NCBI GenBank assembly: GCA_030549335.1
Contig: CM060198.1
Span: 60,217,453-60,281,452, forward strand
DNA: 64,000 nt
From: Pontederia crassipes
Taxonomy: Eukaryota > Streptophyta > Magnoliopsida > Commelinales > Pontederiaceae
Reading direction: 5' to 3'
The notes beneath the pieces are model-generated. The model saw only the letters and a list, made by a program, of their open reading frames with translations, had not been told where the DNA came from and ran no database searches. Every line of letters begins with the position of its first letter. Position 1 is the first letter of the stretch. The position numbers and the translations under genes were made by a program. This document shows, one piece after another, positions 26,240-42,979 of the stretch.

Positions 26240-26598
26240 CCATCGCCCTCCGGCCTCCATCGCCTTCGCCTTCCAAATCCGAATCCAAGAAACGAATAAA
26301 AAAGAAGTCGATCGATTCGACGCCTCCATCCGTATCCCGAATCCAATCGCGGGCCGAATTGGAAACCCTACTCGCGCGTCGCCGCCGCTCCGTCGTCGTC
26401 GTCGCCTTGTCCGTCGTCGTCGTCGCCCTCGTCGCCGCCCCCACTAGCTCTCCCCCTGCCGCCTCGATCGAGGGTTGTCGAAGCTGCGACCTTCGCCCGC
26501 CTGTTGCTGCCGATCAATCATCGTCGGTGCCTGTCGCCGAGGGCGAGATCAAGATCCGCGAGGCGACCACGGACGGCGGCGACGACGACGACCGGACA

Positions 26599-32748
<6,150 letters not shown>

Positions 32749-35101
32749 TCTGGCACTAAATCTTGGTTTGCTGCACCTAGATACAAGTATGTCCCAGTGT
32801 CAATCTGTCAAGGTTCGCTAGCGCAGGTGATTCTGGTTCATTTATTATATGGACGTGGAGGGTGATATATGCATAATTTATCCTAAGTAAATGGTATCGA
32901 TGTGAGAATAAATTCCTCGCCGAACAATTGATTTGCGTATTGAAATAGTTGGATAACTTGATTGGGTAATGATAATTAGACTTGCTCTATCTATAATTCA
33001 ATTTAGTATGGTTCAGATAAATATTTGCCTTTTTTTTTTTGTAATACCGTCCTTATTAGCTGGTATTAGATCTCTGACATTGGAGAATCTTCACCCACAT
33101 TCTCATGCATTAGGTTTTACTGTCTGGATTGTTACTACAACGGAAGCTAACACATCGCATTGTCAAGGACAACTTTATCTTCAACTCATTCTGAATGCTT
33201 TTTGTTTTTACTTCGAAGCCATCTTCAATATCTTATGCTTCTAGTTGGGCTTCTGATTAATTTAATACGCGAGATGAAAACATGTAAATTAATTTCTCCC
33301 TAAGGCGGTTGAGTGATGGATGGTTGGTGAGGTTGAGTGGTGCCGGTATATATGTCATATTTGGATATGAGTTAATAGAATAAAGTTGGTTAATTTAGTT
33401 CATTAGTTGTTTAGATATAAATTTTAATCTCTCAAAAATTATAAACTTGGTGAGCTTAATTTTAAGTCATACTATGAGCTAACAAACATCGATCTAACTT
33501 TAATTAAAATTTTAAAATTACTATCCAAATCAAGTTTAAGAATTTTATAATTGCAAGTTTTATAAATTTTAGCGTTAAACGTATGTATTGATTTGAGACT
33601 GTACTAACTTATGTTCTTTATAATTATAAAGTCAGTTGTATCTGTACCATTTTAATAAAAGAAATAATAGTAATTTAATAAAATTAGAAATTAAATTAAT
33701 TTAATAAAATTAAGATTTAAACGTGAAATTGAGATGAATTCAGGAATTAAATCTTATATATGTATAATTTAGAGTTAATTGTAAAAAGAGATTATAGATA
33801 AAGGGTATTAGAAAAAATCACTCTATTATCTCCATCAAAAAGGATTTACAGTGAACGCGTAAAAATAAAATGATTCGTGGCACTTACGTTATTTTGAAGA
33901 AACCGTTGCCCGGCTCTGCCGCATATTAGCGCGGAATTAAAAATAAAAAAGAGACTTTCTACCGGAAACATTCTACCGACATAAAAAGAAAAGAAGAAAG
34001 AAAATATATGATATCTATCTGGAAAAAGAAACGATCGATGCCGTCGATCACGTGGAAGGTTAAATCTATCGGTGATAGCGCGCGCGCTGTGGTTATGTCT
34101 CCCTGTGAAATCGCTTCTCGAAAAAAGCATAAAAGCTTGAAATGGTTGGCGGAATTGGGAGATCGCATGGAAGGTAAGCTCACGTTTTTTCTTGTGTCGA
34201 GCTTAGTAGAGACTTTCGGGCAGTTAGTATAGACTTTTGGGCAGTCGTTGGATTGTGAATTTTTAGTTCTGATAGTTTTTTTTTTAATTAATTGATTTAA
34301 TAGAAAATTTTAAATATGATATTTGAATGAAAAATATAATGATGATAATTTAAAAAATTATTTAATAAATAAATTTTAGTAGATATTTGGATAAAAAGTA
34401 AGAATTATAATATAATTTATTATTTTATGAGGTACAAAATTATAGTAAATTAAAATATTATGTATTTGTTTAATTAAAATAATAATTTACAAAAATACTT
34501 ATATTAATATTATAATTTATCTTTTTTTAAAATAATATTAATATTAAAATTTATAATTTACAAAAAATAATATTATAATTTATTATTTTCATATGATATT
34601 AATATTATAATCTACGAAAAATATTTATATTAAATTAAATAATTTATTTTATAAGTTAAATAATAATATATTAATAAATAAAATATTATAATTGATTATT
34701 ATTTAAGATAATATAAATCTATTTTAATGAATAATATTAAGATTAAATAGTAATTAATAATATTTTACTAATTAAAATATATTAAAGAATTGAAAAAAAA
34801 TCAAATTCTCGCTTTGCGAGAATTTTGCCGCACGTGACCACAATAAAGCGAGAACTTTGCCGCATTGGCAGAACCAAGTTCTGCTTGTCAAATACAACTT
34901 TGTTGTCTCAAATTATTACTATCCGATTAAATTCGAAATTAAGAAGATAACTTTATTTTTTGACTAATGTGATAATTTTAAGGGGTAACTATTTTACAAG
35001 TAATTTTTATAAATTATTGATAATATGAAATTAAATTATCTTGACCCATCACATTGCTTAGGTTATTTTTTTTTATTTGTAAGCTGTGAAGTGGTAATCA
35101 T
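32749..35101. other. CK2 3' UTR followed by AT-rich intergenic DNA
   Basis: The first few hundred bases after the stop codon are probably the 3' UTR. Beyond about 33300 the sequence is AT-rich. Around 33840-34250 a GC-richer patch has short open frames without domains, and from 34280 to 34790 composition is almost pure A/T. Near 34805-34880 the word GCGAGAA.TTTGCCGCA occurs twice. No gene is recognised. Confidence 0.5.
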
Positions 35102-35109
35102 ATTAGACT

Positions 35110-36022
35110 CAATGTTATTAAAATCGGACCGGTCATCCAACCGAACGATCAACTGGATCGTGGTTAGATCGGTTTGATCGGATTCAATCGGGTTCAATAA
35201 AATTTTATTAAATTAATATTATCTAAAATAATTATATATAATAAATATTATATAATGCTTATACTTCATAATAAAATATAATAAACAAATATTTAACTAA
35301 ATATTAATGTTCAAGTTTGAATTTTTATTATTAATATAGTATATTAATTCTTTTATTTTATTCTTTAATACTATTTTATGGTGATAATATATTAATTAAT
35401 TTTGACATATATCACTCTCATGTTTATTTTTTTCTTTACTTTCATTTTAATATTTTTATTTTTCTATTTCCATTAATTCCTCTCTCCCCATTAATCCCAT
35501 ATTTATTTACTTTTTTATAATAAAAAGACATTAAAATTTTTAATATTCATAAAAACTATGAGTTATTATTATTGATATACTATATTAATTATTTTATACT
35601 ATTTTGTCATGATAATAAATTAAATTAATTTTCCATACATCACGCTTCCTTTTATTTTCTTCTTTATTTTCATTTTAAAATACTTTCCTTTTAATTTCCA
35701 TTAATTCCTCTCCCACATTGATTTCCCACATTTATTTCCTTTTTTATTTTTACCTATTCTTAATTCAAATACTTTCTCATTTTTTACCTTCCTTTCTAAC
35801 ATTTTATTTCCTATTTTTACTTTTCTTTTCTAATTTTTTTTCACTTTAAATATTGAACCGAGTTTTTCCGGTTTAGTGGTTGAACTGGTTTTTATCGGTT
35901 GAACCAATTTTTGGCCGGTTCAATTGCAATTCTATTTTTTAAATTAATTCGGACTGGACCAGCTGTCGGTTCGTGGTTGAACCTGTTGAACCGGCCGGTC
36001 CGGTCCGATTTAAATAACCATG
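35110..36022. mobile_element. hAT-type MITE (913 bp) with 8-bp target duplication
   Basis: Direct repeats ATTAGACT at 35102-35109 and 36023-36030 flank the element. The ends read CAATGTTATTAAAATCGGACC and, inward from the right, CATGGTTATTTAAATCGGACC. Subterminal GGTTGAACC-like and CCGGCCGG words enclose a very AT-rich centre with two imperfect internal copies (CTCTCCC and TTATTTTATACT blocks near 35350-35520 and 35590-35760). It has no coding capacity. Confidence 0.88.
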
Positions 36023-36030
36023 ATTAGACT

Positions 36031-37421
36031 AAGAGGGGGATGTTCACCATCAAATTTTTTTTATCTTTTTTTATTTCTACATTTTTAATTTTAGACAAAT
36101 AAAATGTAAAATAATATTAAAAATATAACAGTAACAAAAATTATTATTATTATCAAAATTAATGATATTAATTTATTTAAGTTATGATTTTATGATTGTT
36201 ATTCACATACTATTATTAATCATTTTTTTCATATTACATGTATTTATTATCAATATTTTCATTTAAAATATTTATTATTTTATTACCATTACTATATTTA
36301 TTTAATTTATTAACTTTATAATTTTTTGTTCAAGTTTTTTATCGGATTAAATAAAACTTAACTTAATATTAGTGATAAAGATTATTTTAGTAAAAAAATG
36401 TTCATACCTAATAATCTTTATTATAAGTAAATCGACTCTTTTGAATTTCTAAAAAAATTATTTATAATAATGTAAAAATGTAAGTAGTTAGTAAATATTT
36501 CTTAACTCAAAATCAAAACTATTGGCACTGGTTCAATTTTACTACCAATTGAAAGGCAGCGGTGAGCTCACATTTTGAGATGTCTGGTTTATGATAATCG
36601 GCCGTGAGCTTACCTCCTTCTCGATTTTGCGTGAAATCGACAAAAAAAATTAAAAATGGTCATTTTTTAAAGCAAACTTCGGTGAAGGTAACCTCACCAA
36701 CGTTGACGGTATCCAAAACCTCCCATTTTGAGATGTCTGGTTTATGATCACCGGAAGCGAGGTTACCTCCTTCTCGGTTCCGCGTTAAACCGACGAAAAA
36801 ATTGAAAAAGGCTCTTCTTTTAAGGAAATTGCAGGGAAGGTAAGCACATTGGTGGTGATGACATCCGGTAGTAAACAAAACCGTTCACATGACATCATGT
36901 GTTGTTTATGGTAACCACACTGAGCTTACCTCCCACAAGATTTCGCCTAAAACCAAGAAAAGATGAAAAAACGGTTCTTTTTTTACGAACTTCGTGGATG
37001 GTAAGCTCACAGGGTGGTCACCTCCAACGCGCTAAAAAAAAAGAGAGAAATCGCGACGTGATTGTCTTCAATGCGCCCGTCTAACAAATTAAATTCAATT
37101 ATCAATAAAAGTTTAAATTCTTATTAATATAAAATATTTCTATTACGTGACGGGACAATTTAATCATATTACTTAGACAATCTAATCATATAATTCTCTA
37201 AGCATTAAGGATTGACTATAAAAAACAATTAAATTTAATTAACGAACATTATCTCTTAGTTGCTGACGCAATAATCGTTCCTGCCAAATGAAAATCTAAT
37301 CTATCTTTTTCAGGTTCAGCCGTAGGGTGATTAAGGTTTCCGAGTGAGCGTGTACCGCAGCGCCGTAAGATCATATGACACCTATCCCGCGTTAAAGTTT
37401 TAAACAGATATCATAAAATAA
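36031..37421. other. Intergenic DNA with a diverged tandem repeat
   Basis: AT-rich sequence up to about 36540, then a GC-richer tandem array (36571-37030), then an unremarkable spacer. No gene is recognised; the short open frames across the array are not conserved between its units. Confidence 0.55.
36571..37030. repeat. Three diverged tandem units of about 153-165 bp
   Basis: CATTTTGAGATGTCTGGTTT starts at 36571 and again at 36724, a period of 153. A third, more diverged unit has ATGTGTTGTTTATGGTAACC near 36896. Each unit also carries a TTACCTCC word, an A-rich stretch and GAAGGTAAG-like or GATGGTAAGC-like words. The origin is unknown. Confidence 0.7.
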
Positions 37422-37429
37422 CTACATAT

Positions 37430-38093
37430 CAATGTTCTACAAATCGGACCGAATTGATCAGTTCAAACAGGAATTAGTTGATGATCAAATTTTATTAGGT
37501 GTCAGAATCGATTTTGACATTAAACAAAAAAAATCGTTTGAATTGATTGATTGAATTGGTCCAATTTAAAAAAAATTGAAAAATGATAAAAATAAGAAAG
37601 TTAAATAAGAAAAAAGAAAAGGAATATAAAGGAGGAATATGATATGTATAAAATTAAATATAAATTACAATAAAAAAGGTAAATATTTAAAATTGAATAA
37701 TATTAAAAAGAAAAATTATCAAAGGACATAAATAAAAGAAATAAAAAGAAAAGTGTTAAATCAAAAAATTAGAATAATTTAAAATAAAATTTATTAATAT
37801 AGAATCTATCATCATTAAATAATATATATTAAATTAATAATATTTTTTTAATATTTATATGTTAATCATTCTTATTTATCATTATAAAATTTTTAATAAA
37901 TAAAAATGATGTTATATTAATTTTTAATAAGTTATTAATATAATATTCATATACTATATCATACAACTTATACTATATCTTTACAATTATTATAAATAAA
38001 ATTATTTTAATAAAATTTAATTTAATTTGATCGGACCGATTCAACTGTGATCGGAGTCCAATCTGGTCGCCAGTCCGATTCTAAAAAAAATTG
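37430..38093. mobile_element. hAT-type MITE (664 bp), related to the one at 35110
   Basis: Direct repeats CTACATAT (37422-37429 and 38094-38101) flank the element. Its left end CAATGTTCTACAAATCGGACC closely matches the left end of the element at 35110-36022. The right end is ...TCCGATTC, an A run, then TTG. The core is AT-rich and non-coding. Confidence 0.85.
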
Positions 38094-38101
38094 CTACATA
38101 T

Positions 38102-38376
38102 TAAAATATTAAGATAATGCGAATAACTGAATAAAAAAAACAAATTCAAAGTTTATTAATAGTGTCTGTCCCAACTTGACTTCGCTCGCATCTATGATTC
38201 GATTTTCCAATCTCGAAATCGTTAAAATTTTATCATCATTTTTTTTTTAAAATTCGTGAGACACGGAACACATCATTTTCTGAGAGACAAGTGACAATCT
38301 TTTTATAAGCAACTCTCAATTCCATAAAACGGTAAAATAATTTTCTCTCCTATGATCTCCTTTCAGTATTCCATGT

Positions 38377-38443
<67 letters not shown>

Positions 38444-39290
38444 GAAGCCATTTTAACTCCTTAGAAACTCATTTGTTATGACAATTACTGATCATTATAA
38501 ATTTTTAACTTAATAATATACAATATTTTCATAATAACCTCCTCAACAAATTTCTAAACGACCAAACTTTTAATTCCGAACAACTAACAAAATCATATAT
38601 ATTTCATATTAACAAAGTGAGTGCAACCAGATCTTCCTATCCTAACCGGTCTCGTAACGCCTAAATACAATTTTAATTTTAATCATTAAACAGAATAATT
38701 TAAATATTAATTAAAAATATATTTACAATAATATTAATTAATTTAAATGGTGTAATATATATTTTGTTTTCATTTTTTAATATATAATTTAACTTAAGAA
38801 TCAATAAAAAATTAACTTAGCTAGGTATAATTAAAATTTCAATGTGGTAAATTTATCAAAATAATATTTATTATTTAAAAATAAACTTATCCGATTGCGA
38901 TCTTCGATCAATCTTTATCGGATATTATTAAGAGCTCTGGATCTTGACAATCTTAGGTACAACCCCCACAAATGTTTAACACACTCGAATGCCTATAGGT
39001 GTTCAACAATGTTCAATAACGATAGCATGCCAATTTTATGTGCACTAGTGGTTTGATGCAATAACAATGAGATAGCGAATTCCCTCCAATATAATCAGAT
39101 GATTTTAATTTGAAAATTGGTTGATTCTCACGCGATTGAAATCACAATAGACAGTAGTCGAACACAAAGGTGAAGGCACCACGATAGATCACGTAAATGA
39201 GAACCACACCTTTCACAATATATCACACACCCATTAATCCACGTCGAGTTGCAACCAGACTGAAGAATATGCTTCGTATGGGCTCGGTGC
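38102..39290. other. Intergenic DNA, TA microsatellite, 3' flank of the SERF gene
   Basis: Contains a TA array at 38380-38441 in AT-rich DNA. The 3' UTR of the minus-strand SERF gene probably occupies part of 38900-39290. Nothing else is recognised. Confidence 0.55.
38380..38441. repeat. (TA)n microsatellite, about 62 bp
   Basis: An uninterrupted TA array in an AT-rich spacer, self-complementary and likely to be unstable. Confidence 0.97.
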
Positions 39291-41023
39291 CTACTTCTGT
39301 AGGTGGGGAAAGCACTGATAAACATCAGACTTGGGATGCTTGGCTTCAGCATGCTCCCTGCACTTGGTTTCCGACGTGGTGCATATGAATGTTTGCATGC
39401 ATACTTTACACTGCATTCACAAACAATTTAAAGTGAATCAAAGACAAGTGAGAAGTTTTTTGTACAGGTGAGGGACCTCCATTGGACGAAATTTCCTACA
39501 AAATTGGGAGTCATTCAGAGGATATGTTGAGAAATTCCTAGTTATTATTGTCACGCAAGAGATATAAAAGTATTCTTTTCTTTATAAGTCGACATAAAAG
39601 TATTCTACAAATTATTATTGACCTTGTTCGAGATATGCCACTGCTAAGGTCAAACATCCCAGATTAGTAAATGCTTCGGGACTGGCAAAATAAAGCTATG
39701 CACAGGTTTATAAACCCCTAGAGAGAGATTGAGAAAGCAACCAATGGAGAACCAATGATCCCTAATTGCCTACTTTTCACACAATTTCGCTAACTTTGGA
39801 AGTGGTTATGCCGGCTGCTAATCATTCTACAGCATAGTCCCTCTACACTGTCCATGACAACATCATAATAATAGCATCATTCAGAAAAGAAAATCCTTCA
39901 TAATAATAGCAGTGTACTGTTATGAAGCTTATCCAAAAAAAAGGTATTACAAGTTTCATGAACTGTCCGATGTATTATATCATTTTCACGCTGATGTTCC
40001 AGAGGGGTTGGATTTCACTGATGGTGACTATGGCCTCACGACCCTCACCGCCATTTTGTTAACAGATATGTGTCAGCAACACCGCAAAATTCCTAAACCC
40101 TATAAATAACCAATTGGGCTAAAGATATTTCACTTCTTGACCTAGTGGTTGTTCTAGTCATAATCGTTCTTATTAAAGATTAAATGGTGACAACAAATTG
40201 GAACATAAAAAAACACAATACATGAAGCATCCACAATGCATGACAAATAATTTAATCTGACATTTTTTTCAACCCACTTGTAAATTCCAACCCCAGAAAA
40301 AGAGACAGCAACATGCTTATAATAATAATAAAAAAAGGATCTGACGGGAGACACATCCTAGTAGTAACTTACAATGGAGGGCCTAACTACAACTCATGCT
40401 TTACTCGGAAATCAAATAGTTTGGAGGTAAACTCTGCAACTGGAGTCCACGAGCAGGTTAGTTCTAATACAACAGAGGCGTATGTTTTAATCTTTGCCAT
40501 AGTCATCATAAAAAAATATTAACACAAAGCAAATATATTACAAAAATTACCTGATCTATTCTAGCGAGATAAAATTCCCCGTCTTCCCAATTGATTATGA
40601 TATATTTTTTTTCAAGGAATCAATTACGATTTGTTAACCCCTTAGTGTCGACTAGCAACAGAAAAGCACTCAGATTCGAGCACAAGGTTCATGAGATCCT
40701 AAACCCTAAGTCCCCGATCCAACGCAAAATCAAGAACTCAACTCCGATTAGTGAAAGAAAACACGAAAATAGGAGAAAAATACTAAAGTGAAAGAAACCT
40801 GGATGGACATCGCCTTCTTGTTCGATTCCAGTTGGCTACCTGCGTGCAAAGGAACCCGAAAACTTCTCAGGTAAAAGCAACGACAGATTCGAGGAAGGAA
40901 ACGGTAAGAACTCCAAGAGATCGAGGAAGCAAGGAAAAAAGGGGGGCGACGAACCCTTGGCAGCCTTGTTCTTCTCCAAATTCCTCTCGCGCGCCATCTT
41001 CGACTTCTGCCCGTTTCCCCCTC

Positions 41024-41027
<4 letters not shown>
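39291..41027 (-). CDS. SERF / At2g23090-like zinc-binding small protein (77 aa)
   Basis: Three exons on the minus strand: 40955-41027, 40799-40839 and 39291-39410, all with GT..AG introns. The spliced protein has the basic N-terminal 4F5/SERF block (MGGGNGQKSKMARERNLEKN, then KAAKGSQLESNKKAM). The last exon encodes the At2g23090-type zinc-binding domain: CKVCMQTFICTT, CREHAEAKHP and CFPHLQK, with a C-x2-C...C...H...H arrangement. The length matches the family (about 77-80 residues). Members are tiny, basic, highly conserved plant proteins. SERF proteins elsewhere modulate amyloid formation, but the plant role is unclear. Each exon is too short for ordinary ORF calling, and the second intron is 1,388 bp. 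It is convergent with CK2 alpha. The 5' UTR carries a GA array immediately before the ATG. Confidence 0.95.

Positions 41028-41078
<51 letters not shown>
41028..41078 (-). repeat. (GA)n array in the 5' UTR of the SERF gene
   Basis: A CT array on the plus strand, reading as about 25 GA units on the sense strand, ending at the base before the ATG. GA/CT arrays in plant 5' UTRs can bind BBR/BPC GAGA-binding factors (family knowledge); any role here is inference. Confidence 0.9.
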
Positions 41079-41080
<2 letters not shown>

Positions 41081-42979
41081 CGCTCGGTTCAAAGAAAAGG
41101 GAAGCTTCGCGTGACTGAGCGGCGAGCACCGCCGTGGGTGGTTGCCTCTATTTATATGCTCTCGTCGTGCTTAAAAGTCGTAAAGCCGCTCCACTATTTG
41201 ATTTATTTATTTATTTATTTATTTTCTTTGGGAAAAGGAGTATGCAACATTTGCCTATTACATAAACGAATTATTATTAATAAACTTATCGATTTACTAT
41301 AGTGCGCACTGTACAATCATAATCTCTATTAACTTTATCTAATATAAATAAAGGGGAAAAGGAGCGTGTAAAAAAAATGGTAAACGACTTTATACATGAT
41401 TTTCTTTATTTTTTTCAATATTTTTTACTAACTAATAAATTAGAAGAACATCGATGGTAATAAGCAAATAATTTTATAGCATAAAGAATTATAGAAGATA
41501 ATTATATTTACTATAAATATAAATAATAATAATGTTCATAGGTTCCTAATTTTAAAAACTATGATATAATATTGTTAATTCTTTGAATTATTTTTCTATC
41601 ATTATCGACGATTCTCTGAATTATTAATAAAAAAAATATTGAAAAAAAAATGTGTAAAATTATTTGACAAGTGCATTAAACACTCTCATTAATCCCTATA
41701 AATAATCTTTATTGGACTTAAGAAATATTGGTATCTGAAGTTTCTATAAAAGTTATTTTCAAATGGTTCGATATTAATAACATTTAACTGATAAATTCGA
41801 ACTTGAGTAGTAGCTTGCTTCAGCCCGCGCCATGCTCACCTGTCGAAAGTGCTGGGAGGTTGGACTCTCTCACATTCAAATCTACTTAGAATTAGAGTCT
41901 CTAGTCAAAATTATCAACAACAACAAAAAGAACCGTCCATGGAGGTTGAAGGGGATCGTCACCGACATTCGGATGGTCATTATGGCTATTAATCCACTAT
42001 TGTATTGCATTGGAACCGCAGCGCTAATCTTGCGCATTTTGACCGCACACACCACAGTGATAATTTTTGGTTGGGCAAACTACCTTTGTCTTGTCTAATT
42101 TCTGTATCCAAACTCCACTAGAGTAACTATTTAACACTAATGAAATTACCTTTTAAAAGAAAATGCATAATAATGAGTCAATGACACGTCTAACACCTAT
42201 AATTTTCTAGCTCTTTTTATGCAGGAAGTTTTGATCACTCAACCGAGATAATTATGATGGAATCATGGAAGAACGTACTTCTCATTATAATCATATTATC
42301 ATGCCACATGCAATAATGCTGAATAATTTTTTAGACCCCATTTGGGCAGTCGGATGGTGCGGACACCAGTGTGGTCGGTCATCCGACAAAGGATGAACGG
42401 AATGGACGGGGAAAGAGGAGGTGGGGCATGGCAGCTAGTTTTTGACTTGAAGGCAATTCACTGTCGAATCAGTTTTCCAATGGTCGGCAGATTGGCAGGT
42501 TTCCACAACACAATTGTCACTAGTGGCAGAAAAAGGAGAGAGAGTTGGTTGTCTTCCATTATATATGCATCACAAGCAACAGTGGAGTCCAATCCAATTC
42601 CCATACAAGGCATAAACTATAAAAACCACGGGGGTTGTTTAGAGAACAAAGGAGCCATCAGAACATGGATAGAACTTTTAAGAGATAGGATCTATTCAAA
42701 GTAACAGAACCAATATAAGAATCACAGAAGAGACAATAAAACAACTTCGATTTATCAATTGAAGAGGAAGTGTAGGCTACCAGAAGCCTTGAGGAACCAG
42801 ATGGAATCCTATGCATTGATGATGGATTGAGACAAAAAAAAAATCAAGTTCAAATTTATAAGCTATTTAATAGAACATGATGAGTACGCAGAGAATGCAG
42901 CCAATCAAGGTAACACCAGAAACGGAGAAAGTATACGTCGATTCATTACAGAAATGTATATTACAACGGAGAATTGGCT
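41079..42979. other. Intergenic: SERF promoter side and 3' flank of the coiled-coil gene
   Basis: The divergent upstream region of SERF lies at the left, with a TTTA tetranucleotide run (41203-41222), followed by AT-rich spacer. A 120-codon open frame at 42342-42704 shows no recognisable domain. The 3' UTR of the coiled-coil gene probably covers about 42700-42979. Confidence 0.5.

Noticed and set aside
26359..26598. N-terminal extension of CK2 alpha as an annotated start
   Set aside because: The frame begins with TTG, not ATG. The first ATG after the TATA box is the conserved start at 26599. Kept only as a low-interest finding.
33846..34232. Short frames on both strands in a GC-richer patch
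   Set aside because: Mutually overlapping, no domain, no codon bias evident.
39912..40109. 65-codon open frame inside SERF intron 2
   Set aside because: It is on the opposite strand within an intron, with no recognisable motif.
42342..42704. 120-codon open frame
   Set aside because: No domain, no splice support and no similarity that I recognise; treated as chance.
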